DNA from: Neodiprion pinetum
Taxonomy: Eukaryota > Arthropoda > Insecta > Hymenoptera > Diprionidae
DNA: 64,000 bases
Assembly: GCF_021155775.2 (NCBI RefSeq)
Contig: NC_060232.1
Coordinates: forward strand, 25,613,922 to 25,677,921
Reading direction: 5' to 3'
The notes beneath the pieces are model-generated. The model was given only the letters and a program-made list of their open reading frames with translations, made no database searches and was not told where the DNA came from. The position numbers and the translations under genes were made by a program. Positions 13,350 to 26,400 of the stretch are shown here, one piece after another. Every line of letters begins with the position of its first letter. The stretch's first letter is position 1.

Positions 13350-13861
13350 GGATCGAATTATTGGTATTTTATTAAGTATATATTACACTAGTTTTGTATA
13401 ATTTTTTATTAAAATATGTTTAAAATTAACGAAGGTACGGGCTTTGACTTAACGAATAATAAAAAAATTTTCCCTCCATCGTGGCATTAATATCTCGGTG
13501 AAAGGTTGTCTGAAGATAAAAAACAAAATTTTATAAATATATATATACAAATTCAGCTATCGTTGTACGTGATCGTTTTTTTTTTCACGATTATTCGAAA
13601 TAGCGACGGCTTGAACAAAAAAAAAAAAATTTAATCCGTCGCCGTGTTATAATAATGAAAAAAGAAAACGGTCACATATAACGATAGCTAAATTTGTGTA
13701 GACGTTTATCAATCTTTGTTCTTTATCTTCAGATAACCCTTCACCGAGATATCAATGCCAGAATGGAGGGGAAGTTTTTTTATTATTTAAATACTTTTTG
13801 ATAAAAATTTACGTGAAACAAATTTGATTTTACACTTAATAAAATACCAAAAATCCTATCC
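13350..13861. mobile_element. ~512 bp foldback element with long inverted arms
   Basis: The two halves are inverted copies of each other along almost the whole length. The outer match is TTGGTATTTTATTAAGT at 13361 against its complement ending at about 13848. Further in come CCTCCATCGTGGCATTAATA against a 13749-13770 copy, then ATATCTCGGTGAAAGG, then GCTATCGTTGTACGTGA, and the arms close at AGCGACGG (13602) against CCGTCGCC (about 13636). Arms are roughly 240 bp, with an A-rich loop of about 15 bp. There is no coding frame. This is a non-autonomous foldback or MITE-like insertion. A clear target-site duplication is not visible. Confidence 0.75.
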
Positions 13862-14450
13862 TCTTATTAATTAGTTCCCTTAAACGTGTCTAACGTCGAG
13901 AAACAGAAAATAAATAGGTTTTATTCGTCCTTTTTCTTCAAATAAGATGATTTCGTAATATACAGATTAGGTTGGTGGTTATTTAGGGTCAAAATTAATT
14001 TTACCCCTTCCGCCTCCCAAATCGGTTCGAAATACGTAGAAAGTAACGCTGTAATATTTTAAGATTCTTAGAGAACTCCTAACCCTTGACCACAGGGTTT
14101 GAAGTTTTCCATAATCCAAATAACGATCACCCTAATACAGATATACACCTTATCAGCATGGGCGACGTCGTATCGTTGCAATTTTAAACCTGCTGTATTA
14201 TCCTCAACGTTTGTTTAATCAATTAAAAACAAAAATATGACCTAATTATTGTTCCTTTCTCCGCCTAATACGTCCAAAAAATTTCTCTTCATCCGATAAC
14301 CCAATTCACCATCTGACAACGAGTGCAAAACATCTAACCGATGGCATGTCGCGAACGATTTAATTTTTCGCCAGTTGCAAAACGTCTCTGCAGAGAATCT
14401 TATCTGCTGCATCATATCTATGATATGGACGTAGGTCATGAACGGCATAC
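13862..14450. other. AT-rich non-coding spacer
   Basis: No gene, repeat or signal that I can support. Confidence 0.5.
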
Positions 14451-14473
14451 ATATATATATATATATATATATA
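14451..14473. repeat. (AT)n microsatellite
   Basis: About eleven and a half AT units in a row, followed by ACAGACACACATATG. Confidence 0.9.
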
Positions 14474-14599
14474 CAGACACACATATGTACTTGGACATCT
14501 TTGAGCTAATAAATATTTATGATGCACCATTAGCCCACGGGGGGCTTGTGTGTATGTGCAACATGGTATTGATTCGTCGGTGCTGCTGACTAGGCCCCC

Positions 14600-14758
<159 letters not shown>

Positions 14759-17477
14759 GGCGAACACGTTTCGCGTCTGTCTATCGAAGAGCCACACGGT
14801 GCAACGAGTCCAGGATCTGGGATTAGGTCCTCCCTTGTCGAGTGGCTGCAGCAATCCATCCCCTACTTCACCCCGCGATGCGCCACGACCCTTGGAGACA
14901 TCATTTCGTTCTCTTTCACTTGAGGATGCTGCAGGGCATTAAGCTCCGTGGTTTATCTCTCGTTGTACGCGACGCGACATTTTAGGCACGTTATCTGCAC
15001 TTGTCAAGAACAATTAAGTTGCCGGAGCGTAACTTGCGGGTGTGTACAGTAAAATGCGGGAATACCTCAATCTTTCGACTAACTTGTTTTTTGTCCGAAA
15101 CAAAGTGCGAGGCCGATTCTGTATGAACTATTAAGGCTCGCGTGGGGAAATGGAATGATGCATTGTTGCATAATTCGCAGAGAATCGAAGTCGCGTTTTG
15201 TTTCGGATTGAAAAGAAGTTAGCCGGAAGGTCAAGGTATTTGTGAATTTTATCGTAGCTGTTGAAAAATTGTTTTATGTGTTACAGGAAAAAGGAAGTTC
15301 TTGCTTTTTTTCCTTCTTGACTCACAGGACCTTGAGGTCAATTATTTTTTACAGAGGAAAAAAAAATAATTTGGCACATGCGCATGTTGAAGGTGAAGAA
15401 ATTTTTTCGCGAGGAAGTGTGTAATGATAAAATTTCTTGATTTCATAAATTATCGGATAAAATGATCTTGGTATTTTATTCTACTTGGAGATACGAGCGA
15501 GGTTTTAGATTGAAGTAAATATGATGTATTTTTTATAATGTGTTTACTTATCTTGGAACAATACAAGCTGTTGCAAGTCAATTTTTCTGTTAGAACTTGT
15601 TCTACTGTATAAAATTTAAGTTGAAATTTATTATCATACTAGATATGAACTAATACAAAGCGATAACTATCCAGACATATTAGATCTGTTCGCAAGTGAA
15701 AGAAAATGAACGAATATTACTTATAGAATTTCTTATAAAAATATTCGTATCAAATCGTAAGGCAAGGTCTTCAATGAGAATTGAAAGCTATACGCAGTCT
15801 CTATATAACCTGCAGCAGCAGTCGCGCTTTCACTGCGATTGCCTCGAGCTATTCGAGAGATAAAGTCTGTTAGATTCTGTCCATAGGAATCCAGTAAATA
15901 CCTTCGGTTTTAATAGGGCCGCGATAAATGAAGAAATTCCTCTCTTCGTTTTTCGAACAAGGCAAGTAAGTTGGACTGGTTTTTCGATTTAAGAAACTTG
16001 GATTTGGTTAATTCTTCTCGATTGAAATTAATTTCACGTGTATATAGTTCTACGGAATTTTTTTGAATATGTGAGCCAAATTTTCATATTTTATCACACG
16101 GTGCATTCAAGAATCCGTCAGTCACGGTACGCGAAATGTAAAAAGTATAACTGACTGACGTCGTCCGTGCATAAGCGGGTTATCTGCTGATTCATTAGTG
16201 CTAATCTCGAAGATATTGATATTATAATTTTTAGTATTGAAGACGCGCTATGTTTTCAAGGATTAAAATTCCGCAAACTGGAAATAGACGCGGATAACCT
16301 TAACTTGATCCATGTTACTAAATTCTCACTTTTCTCGAGGCGGGTTCAAAGCAATTTTATAATTTTGATTCTTTAAGAGCGGGGAAAACCAATTAAAGCA
16401 CGAAATTCATTTCGCTTAACGTTTCATGTACACGTCCTCTTCTAAAAAAAAAAGCTCTTCTAAATTAAAAGTACCTCCCTTCTCTGCATACAATAATAAC
16501 TATGAACCAGTAGATTTTAAATTTATGTAATGAACGAAGCTACACGAAAAGAATCCAGATCATAATTATCTGCTCAATATACGACGAAATGTAATTTTGA
16601 TTGCCTCGTAAACTGAAGCGAAAATGTTACATTAAATCGCTCGAATTCCAGAGTAAAATGGTCTTAAATACCTTATTTGGTGTTGGATTCAACAGCTTAA
16701 TTTCGCTGCATCCTTATATATATATATATATAATAAAATGTATATGACGATATAAAAATAACAAGGTCTTTTATTGCATATATTTATATATATTATATAC
16801 ATATATGTATATTAAACAAAAAAAGGCCTTGTAATTTTTTCAATTACTTCAATTTATCACCGAGAGAATAGTTGTTATTCTTCGACAAGTGACGTGAATA
16901 ATTATTTATAAACGGCAGCGTTGCAATGAATATTGAACTGCAGTAGTTTACATAATCGAAATAACCAGCGATGCTAAACATGATAATTATACATATTTGT
17001 TGTACACACTTCATGATAATGGAGATGATTAACTGCAAATTGTTCATTTGTCGGCTTTAGTCAACGAGTATATCCTTGATTTTTTGACGTAGATAAAATA
17101 GAGGAAAAAACCTAACCGCGTATTAATTATTACAACCACTTGCAATAATTATCGAGAAATGCACCTTTGCAAAGGATGTTGATAAATTTATTACCGGTTC
17201 AATCTTACGTTGAAGAATTTTTTTTACGATCAATTGCGCGTAAATTACTATAAAGTGAAGAGTTATATCTAAACGATTTGCGGTTGGAAGGGAATACAAA
17301 CGCTGTCGTCTTACAAATCTTACTCGATTGCCTACCAATTGCCCCAATTTTCGTCGACAGTAATTTAGATCAAGAAATAAAATCCAGATAAAAGAAACGG
17401 ATACTTTCTTCATAGTCGCCGGAGGCTTATCAACATCCTGTACAAACGTTTGACCGCAACATGTATATAAATATATA
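14759..17477. other. AT-rich non-coding stretch
   Basis: No supported gene. At 16710-16830 there is a TA-rich cluster of TATATA runs flanked by AACAAGGTC and its near-complement GGCCTTGT, which could be a small decayed foldback insertion. An 8-base GTCAGTCA with its complement at 16117-16159 is short enough to be chance. Confidence 0.5.
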
Positions 17478-17854
17478 CCGGGAAAATCTCTTGAAACTTG
17501 AAAATCAACCGCGCATGCGCGAGTTTTGTCGGCGGTTCGCGCAGGCTGGCCATCCCGAGTTTTCAGTTGTCCTGTTTCTGGCGGCGATGTAGTTGATACG
17601 AATTTTCGAGGTTAGAACCTCAAATAATTGAGGTAGCGGCTCGGAAAGGTTTGGAAAGCATTTGTTATTGGGTCGGATAGTTGATTCTTCAAATAACGGT
17701 CGGAATTCAACGCTCATATGCTCTTTGAAAATTCAAAGGTACACATTTTGTGTAAGTTGGCCCTCTGCGTCGCAGACAAAAATTTTGCCGACCAATGAGA
17801 TTGAGTATTTGGCGCATGCGCAGTTGATTTTCAAGTTTCAAGAGATTGTCCCGG
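17478..17854. mobile_element. 377 bp MITE with ~45 bp inverted ends, copy 1
   Basis: It begins CCGGGAAAATCTCTTGAAAC and ends with the near-exact complement, GTTTCAAGAGATTGTCCCGG. The inverted ends continue inward through a ten-base palindrome, GCGCATGCGC, giving about 45 bp on each side. A second copy at 31358-31737 matches along the full length with roughly ten substitutions and one 3 bp length difference. The left flank is TA and the right flank CA, consistent with a TA target duplication that has mutated. A 70-codon - strand frame (17505-17717) is also open in the other copy, but most differences within it change the amino acid. The element is therefore non-autonomous, and its superfamily is not assigned. 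Confidence 0.85.
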
Positions 17855-20800
17855 CATGTATGTATTCGTATACGTCGCAGCTCTTCTATCTCGCGTCACG
17901 GTGCACCATCCAGGACTACGTGCATAGGAACGTTTAATCGAGGGATTGAATTTCTGCAGAGCTTATAAGACTTTGAAATTGCGGTTTGATACATAAAGTC
18001 AGTAATATCGGCAGTGGATATCGAGTCTTAGTTTTCTGAGGGATAATCGATGCGAAAACTATATACGCTGGTCACTTTTACGAACAACTGTATATAGTCA
18101 AAGACTGGTGATTGAACGCTGATCAGACTCGATTCTCATACGTTGTCCGTTTCATCATTTGAAATGCACGCCGTACTTGATTGGTCTTCATTCTTCTGCG
18201 ATGTTCCGATACTATATATAAATAAATGCATTATCATTCGCTGTCGTAAATTATTTATAATTGTACCAATCTTTTAGCATCGGTATATTTGTTTGATTAA
18301 TTAGAGGAATGAATCGCTGAATTATGCTGCCGACGTTCCATTTAATTTGACTTTTTTCTCATTATTTTATTCCTGTTTATTCGTAATTTTTTTTTTCCAC
18401 TAAAAATTGGTTACACGAGATTTTATAAGCTTCTTAAACTTCGAAACTTCTAAAGGGTCAAATTTGGTGACTTTTTTTTAAAACTTCTCGTCCTTTCGGT
18501 AACCTAAACTTTTTACCGATAATGCTTTCATCTTCGACCAGTTTCGTTTCGTCTTAAAGTGGGCCAAGACGAGATGCTGGATACACCGGTTTTCTTTTTA
18601 AAATGAAATTTGATTCGGATAACTTTGCCAACTCCCTTTATACCCGCGAAGAATTCCAAAGAAGTTGTACGAGCTTCTTGAGTAAGCGTACGACTCAACA
18701 ATACCGTCCTTATTCCATCGACGTGCGGAATTCGGTTTATATAACTTATCTATATAATATTTAAACCGCCTGAGGTTACCGATAGTCTGGTATTTTTATT
18801 TCGCAAATTTTCAGGACACGGGCGGAAATCGAACCCTCCATTTATATTTGCTAATCCAGATTTAAGTCGGTAAACAGATAATGGAGCCCATGCAATCTTT
18901 GCTCGTAATATTTCCCAACATAGTATTTGAGTATTCAAAAAAACAAAAAAACAATTCGCCTTTATTCAGAAATCCGTTTCAGAATTCTCTTCACCTTTTT
19001 ATATTGACGTATAATGAAAAAACACCAAAGCTTTTTACAAAACAAAAGAATCCTTGGCCTGGGGCTAGAGTGCAAAAAAAAAGAAAGATACGTGTTTGTG
19101 CAAATTCCATGAAACATGAAATTCCTAACGGAAAATAATGTACAAATTAATTCAAAGTTGAAAATGTATTATAAATATTTTTGTCAGGTATTTACCGTTA
19201 TTGTGCCATACATATTACGCTGAATGTACTATATATTCACCATAACTACACCTGAATTATAAACACGTAATTACCTACGTCGCGAGCACCTGCAGCTCGA
19301 TTAAATAATTTTTTTCACGGAAAGAAACGTTAGTTCTCTGCCCAATTACCTCATCCTTCGCTTATTGTCGTTTTTTATCGTCTCTATTTTCGTATTCGGT
19401 TCGTATTTCAACCTTGACACGTACACCGGCGTAATTTTTTCCTGTAACTAATGTCGAAAACTTTCCAAGGGGGACTTTCACTCATTTATGTATACGAAGC
19501 TGTAGGCATCACACTTAACTTTTTGTCGAGGCCCGTCACTTGAAAAGTTTTTGAGACGTGGTGTAACTTGCGATGCTGTATAAAACATGAAAAAAAAAAA
19601 TGAATAAAAATTTGAAAATAGTAAAAGAAAACAAACCGAGTGTTCATATACTTGTATTAATTATTTATACACACGTCTGAAATAACAAGTTTTTCCGCGG
19701 TGTATCGCAATTACGTTTTTTAGTCTAAAAAATAAGTTTCTGAACTCGCACAAAAATTTTCACTTCGTCTCGTAAAGTTATTCCGGTTGCGCGTCTAAGG
19801 AAAAAATTTGAGTATTTTATACCGGAGTATTAAATGTATAGGTACGTGTATCATGAATTTAATTTGAAAAAATTCATGAATCCACCTTCATTCCGTAAAT
19901 TAATTTCAAACGTGTTTTGAAACAGTGATATTTCTCTACGTCTCCTTTTCAATCAAGTAAAAACTCTTAAAAATAGCGTCATTTCGTGTCTGGTTCAACT
20001 AAGGAATAAGCCATTTTAATTCAGAGTCAATATACTGCGTATGTATAATATATATGCATTGAAACATAATTTTTGCACAGCCTGTCCATAAAAGCGTCCT
20101 CAAATGATTCAGAGTCTGAGTCTTCTTGGATCATGCGAAACATCTTAGCAGTCAGTTTTCAGGTACAACTCGTTAGCACGAATTCAGTGAACGTTCGTTA
20201 CAGTCCATTACACGGGTAATAACCTTTCGTTCACATCGCAGTTTCGTCATAAAATTCAATTCATACTTATCCAACATAAATTCGTAAAGAAATATAACAG
20301 CGTAATTAATTTTTTTAGAATATCTACTCACTCGTTAATTCCATTTCGTTTATAACTAATTATTCGTGATTATAAACAGATTGTCAATATTTATTGCTCT
20401 ATATTGTAGAGGCAGGCAAGAATTTACGATATGAAAATTGAATAAAATTCTTGAAAAAACGCTACCAAAAATTACCGCCCAAATTATCAAAGAAATTGAT
20501 GTTAAATTTGGTGAATAGTACTCATTGTCAGATTGAGGTCGGGTATAATCTGATTCGATTTTGAAATGCATCGTGACGCAGCGATGGGGCTCCTGACTCA
20601 TCCTTTATTCATGCAAACTGTGATTAATAAAAAAAAGAAAAATACACAGAACGAATAAAAAAGCACTGCAATACTGCGCACCAAGTTTTATCGTTGACCT
20701 TTCTTCATTAATTTCGACGTAGAAATACAAGTCGCAAGTTTCGTTAAACTTTTTCAAAATTAACAAATTTGCCGCGCTCACAACCAGCACATATCCTACA

Positions 20801-21249
20801 TTCGACTAGTATTTAAATAGTATAGATCGTGCATCAAAATTAAGCCTTTTTACTCCGAGTGTAAGTTCGCCACACGAAGACAAATGTTTCAAATACGCGT
20901 GGGAAAAAAGTCTTTGCCTTGACCGTGCTCGCGATATGTAGTTTATTAAAAAAATTGTCGTATAAAAAATTTTTTTCATAACGGAATACAAAAAAAACGT
21001 ACTTTTTTTTTTACTCCGATGTTTCTTTTTTTCTTGCACTGTCGCAGAAACGACTACTTCACGTGCGGAACGCAGGCTAAAAAAGACGCGTAACTATACC
21101 AGTGTTACATAAATAAATTTGGTTATAATGCAATTCCCCTGAAAAGCTTCGTAACGAGATTTTACTGCAAGTATATCCTGAGCCCCTGCAGCCGTTGCTT
21201 CGCTGTTTAGTTATCTATGCCATACACACTGTCTGGCTACACGTTTTCA

Positions 21250-21250
<1 letters not shown>
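17855..21250. other. AT-rich non-coding stretch
   Basis: No supported gene. Frames are all under 90 codons and AT-driven. A T-loop-like AATCGAACCC at about 18828 was examined as a possible - strand tRNA but does not fold. Confidence 0.5.

Positions 21251-21277
<27 letters not shown>
21251..21277. repeat. (GA)n microsatellite
   Basis: Thirteen GA units, then AAAGA. It supplies the serine-leucine tail of a 133-codon - strand frame at 21247-21648, whose other part shows no recognisable motif. Confidence 0.9.
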
Positions 21278-21280
<3 letters not shown>

Positions 21281-22110
21281 TATGGTTTCACACATAAGCG
21301 CGCACCTATCCGCACAACGAGTCGCACAACACGGATACGAGTAGTATACGTAAACGGTAGAGAATAAGTTCGTAGGTAAAGTTTCCATGGCAGTTGGCAG
21401 AAGCTTCCTGGGAAATTTGCTGCCTTATTAGTAGCTTCCATACTAGAAATACTTGCCCAAGTTGATCCCGTCGTTGAGTTTATGCGGTAGCGGAAGATAG
21501 AGACTACGGATGAATATTCCGGAATTTCGTACCCTAATTGTACGGATATTATACTTGCAGAGGCCTCGACGAGGCGAACAACCGGTGATTTGTTACAAAT
21601 GGGCTGGGAAATTCGTAGCGTAATTTGAAGAATCAGGCTGAATAACAAAACGGTTGAAAAATTACGTCGTTTTAAACGGAAATTGAAAAGGTGTGCTCAG
21701 AAAATTGACTTAGCCCCTTGTGGCCACTTCGTCGGTTGTCTATATATGTCTGTCTTCATCCATCGTCGTTGCTGCTCAACCGCTTTAATCACCGGTTAAT
21801 CTCCTCTGAATTTATTTCAAGGAACCACTTCCAATCGACTAACCGTCAGGAGCACGAGATTCCAATTTCTAGTTACGATCCCGGTTATATTATCGTTGTG
21901 TTTTGTTCAATTATAACAAGCGAACTATACGCTTATTACTAGCATCGTGTGCCTCGCTGTTTGTAAAACGAATCACCTAGAAGCAAAAGTAATTAGGGTT
22001 GCCACACGCCTGGAAAGTCTGAAACTTTCAGAGGATTTTTAATTTGGTAATGGAAAAAATTAAAAACATCAGTTTTTTATCATGTGAATTAGAAATGGTT
22101 TTTTCGTGCG
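21278..22110. other. Non-coding spacer
   Basis: No supported gene. At about 21996 the sequence AGGGTTGCCACACGCCTGG resembles the outer end of hAT-type repeats as I remember them, but no matching inverted end was found to the right. Confidence 0.4.
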
Positions 22111-22638
22111 ATGATTCAACTTTTCTTCGTCGAGAAAACAAATTGGCTGAAACTGACTATTTCGTACATTATATTTTTCATTAATTCGAATTCAAGACGA
22201 ACCGAATACAAAGTTTATAAGCTGAACGATATAGGTTTCAATGACTTGCTAGAACTTGAAAAATGTGAGGGAATAACTTGTAAATGTGGAACTTTTTTCC
22301 AAAAAATTTGTGAACCCCATGATGAAGAGTTTTTGCAGAAACTTGAATTTTCCAACTCAGGTACCCTTGGTCAGTCAGTCAGGCTTACATGGATTTTGAA
22401 ATGCTTGAGGTCAGAGTGCTCGGCATCGACGTGGACCAGACAATTCGTAAGATTGACTAGAAACGCGACTTATTATCCATTTAGCCGTAAACTTCCACCG
22501 ATCTGTTTTGAAAAAAAGTATCACGCCGACAGGGATTTGACCGTCAACAAGTCCAGACACCAGCGTTTACGATGTGCAGTTACGTGCCTTGTACGTGTGT
22601 CCTTCCAACCGACGAGTGAGAAAACTGATAGAGTTTAA
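22111..22638 (+). other. Longest open frame in the window (175 codons), no recognised product
   Basis: The frame opens with a hydrophobic, lysine- and asparagine-containing stretch and has a cysteine cluster (CEGITCKCGTFFQKIC) near residues 53-68. It then continues into a basic, arginine-rich half with no domain I can name. The first two thirds read more like protein than most frames here, because charged and hydrophobic residues alternate. No splice borders, homologous copy or family signature is visible, and 175 codons is within chance for 64 kb. A transposon-end-like AGGGTTGCCACACGCC lies about 110 bp upstream, so a decayed transposon fragment is one possibility. Confidence 0.15.
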
Positions 22639-23380
22639 TACGCCGTAATTAAAGCGCGCCGGTTAGCTTGAATTACGGCACTTTGTCTGGTCAGGAATAA
22701 TTGGTACAGTACAGTCAACGACCATCTCTGCCTGACGATCAATTCCCTCCTGCAGCATACGGATAAAAATTTGCTCTGAAACTGCGCGCCGGATCCCGGG
22801 AAGCTGATTCGATTATCAATCAGCCCTGGATGCTTGCAAAAGTTGCTCCGCGGAGCTTACGAAGCTCATCTTGTCGCAAGACAATCAGGAAACAAGTCAA
22901 ACTAACCAAAACTTGGTCCAAGTATCGTAGGTGATATGGTGTCTGGTACACTTGACGTTGATTGAGGATCTCGGTTGAAAACTGTCCCGAAACTTGTGCC
23001 AATTCTCCAACAAGCGAAGAGAAAAGCGCGGTGGTCGATCGACCTCAATTACCTAAGTAACCGGGAACCTTAACCTGTAATCTCCAAACTCCATCGACAC
23101 TCGGCTTGATCGAGTCGAGGCGATGGTTGCGGAGCCTTGAACTTTGAGGTCCGCATGACGCGAGGCATGCGGCGGAAGCCAATGTACTACCGCTTGTGTA
23201 ACGATCTCAACAATCGTCACCAACGCTCACATGCGGAACACGATCAAGCGCTTACGCAACGTTTCGCGATATCAAACGCTCTTCGGAGAGAAATATTTTA
23301 TTTCGATCAACGGTACAGACAAGTGGACCAATTTTCAAATCATCGATTCAAGTGAATATATGAACGTTGCATTGCGGTTG

Positions 23381-23404
23381 TTTTTTTTTTTTTTTTTTTT
23401 TTTT
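23381..23404. repeat. T24 homopolymer
   Basis: Twenty-four uninterrupted T residues, followed by ACGTG. No retroelement body recognised beside it. Confidence 0.85.
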
Positions 23405-26400
23405 ACGTGTATCTGAAATTTCATTCGATCAAGTTTCATCGAATAGTCAAATTTTCGATGATGTTGGGTTCGTGTTATTAGTCTTTGACACCAAAGACCA
23501 TGATTGGAACCCGGTGTCTATGAACCGGTAATCTTGTCCGTAATAGGTAATCACTTATTCCTCCGTTATTTTGACTCTTTCAGTCTTCAATCAGATTTCC
23601 TGAAAACCTCACGGCCACTTTTGACTTCTCAGAAATCCTCTTACATGGATAATTCATTCAACTAATACGCATCTGCGTGAAATTTACGTAACATCATTGT
23701 TCGGTGCGGTACTCTGGGAGTTTTATATATGCAATTGTTAGGCTACATCGTCCGAGGGAACGTAAGAACAAAAGCCGTTTGCTATCGACGCGGAAAAGTT
23801 TAACCAATTAACGTGATTTCGTCCGAATGAAGAAGTCGCGCTGTTGACCTTGCCAGGCGAAGGTTATGCGCGAGAGTCACGACTCGAGAAAGATGATCAT
23901 CGGCATTGTTCACTGCGGTTTAATTACGGCCCATACATATTATATACATATATATACCTGACACATATTTATATCTCTTTATTCTTACAACAGTTTGCTG
24001 CGGAAAAATTGCACCATTAGGTCGAAAATTTGTTGTTGTACTTCACGTTTTACGAATTGTGATTTATTGGTTTAGATGTTGCAACACAAGCGTATCGATT
24101 GTTTCTCAACTATGACACGTGACAGTAGTGAAAGTGAGGAAAGAAAAAAAACTGTCACATAATGAAAACGCGACACTGATAGTTTTTAACTTGAAACTTG
24201 TAGTTGACTCGATTTCGAGCCATTTGATACGGCAGAAATCGATGCTGGAGTTGCCGATTTTCATCTTAAATTGGAATAAAGTTGATAACGTGGATTTGGT
24301 ATTCATCGTTCCGCTTGAAACTGTGTTGAGTAAACATCTGTACAATCGAGTTTGCTGAAAGACGTTTATACAATACCGAATTAAATCGGTTTGCTGCTGC
24401 GTGATGTAACCAAAAAAAGATAACTTCGGAAAATCAAATCCCAAGATGCAATCGCACTATTATTAAAATTGTCAAACACCGATGTTGTATTCATCGATGT
24501 TATGTTAATATGGCATGTAATCAAGATCGATAAAATAAACTAATATCGCTCAATTTTCCTAATTGAAGTCGTTAACCTTGAAGGACAGATAGATTAATTA
24601 CTATCGAATGGCACGCAACGGCTCTCAAAGAATTTGCTCTGATTAAATCCAATATGAATTGAAACTCATCGTCGATCCGTTTTTCTTTCATAGTAAAATT
24701 GCTAATTGACAGTGATCGTTTCATACAAGAAAAACGAAAGTTCTGTCACGCCTTTTAGAGGTGCTTGATGATCGAAGTTGCGTAATCGGTATCATCGGAT
24801 ATCGGTATTCATTGACCCGAAGACATATCGTCGGTCCAGTATCAAATTTTTTTTCCTCGTTGTCAGTATTTTTCCTCATTCGACACTTTACCAATGTGAA
24901 GTCGAAGAACTCGTTACTGCTAACTTCCATTTCAATCTTTTTTAACGCGGCATCGCGTGTAGAAGTGTGAAACAATGTGGCAGGTCTGAAAAAGATTTCA
25001 GTCGTGATCAGCAAGTTATTCAGGTATTTGACAGTACCTAGGCATAGTGTGCTTTTGTATTCTTCTACGATGCTATCTGGAATTTATTTCAGTTCTGTAT
25101 CTAGCTCCGCTGCTTGGAAATCTGAATCTGTTTTAGAACAACGCTGCGAAATATTCTTCACCGATTTTGTCCTCGGTAAAGAATAGAAAGAAAAAATATG
25201 CTCCGTGTCGAACGAATTACACGAGCATGTATGTAATTTATCGAATTCGTACGTTACTTCAACGCGAATAACGATGCGTGACATGAAAAATAAAAAAACT
25301 AGCTATTTCTCAATTATTCGGGCTAACCAACATCGTCAATTGACGTATTTGTCCTCGTTTTCAATGTGACATTCAATCAGAGCCCACGCAGCAATCAACT
25401 AACCGAGACTTATATTTTATGTTACAGGTGCTCAACTTCTCAGTTACCAAAATCTAATTCAACTTCGCAGATTGAGGTGAGTTAAATTTTTTATAATTTC
25501 TAGATCGTTTTTTTTTTCACCTTCGTTTTAATCGCTGCATATTCTGCGTACGAAAATTTCAGGTTTGTTGCACACATTTACTAGCGGTGTTTATTATTTT
25601 TGTTTCTCGATTGAATAGTGAAGCAGGAGTTGAGACTCACAAGCTATCTTAAAGATATTACACAGCTCAAAGTTTTTCATCTGCTCAATCGAGCCGATTA
25701 ACTGTTTTAATATGATAATTGCGGATTTACCTACAAATTACTCGAAGAATTTCAATTTGGGAATGGTCAATAGACCAATGAAATATTCAACAAAAAATTT
25801 GAATAACGACGTTAATCACGGGTAACAAATACCGATTATCGACTAAAAGGCGATAATATCTCTTATCAAGCTTTTGGGTCCTACCATTATACGCCCATTT
25901 TCATCGACCTGCTGTTTATTTTGTTAAGGATAAACCAAATAAAGATTTTCTCCCGTTCAATAGATCTGTTGATCTCCATTGTTCAATAAATAATATGATC
26001 GATGTATTATATTCGTTACATCAGCATCGAAAAGTTGGCTTCCCATGTAAGAAGACCTGCAATTGTCTAAGCTTCTGAAACGCGGATCAGGATCTCGTAA
26101 AACCATGTACATATATTCGAGTCCGTTGAAACTGGTTATTAACAGGAAACTAATTATTATTCGAACCGCCCCGTGTGGTGGATACTACTAATCAGTTTCA
26201 TATGAGCCGTACGCGTTAAAGGCGCAGGTATAGGTGTCCGTATATCGATTTGTCGTTGGCGTTCGACGTCTCGTTTATTATTCCAGTACGGTTTCTCCTT
26301 CTTCTGGTGGTCTATGCGTGTTGGCGTTTATTTATGCCTACTGTTTCTTTATTAGCGTTGAACCAAAAAATTTAGTAACCATTTCCGCTCCGCTGATACG

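Noticed and set aside
18800..18880. Possible tRNA on the - strand (GGGTTCGAT-like T-loop)
   Set aside because: The flanking bases do not form a T-stem and no anticodon arm or acceptor stem could be read.
21247..21648. 133-codon - strand frame
   Set aside because: Its tail is the GA microsatellite and the rest has no recognisable feature or splice border.
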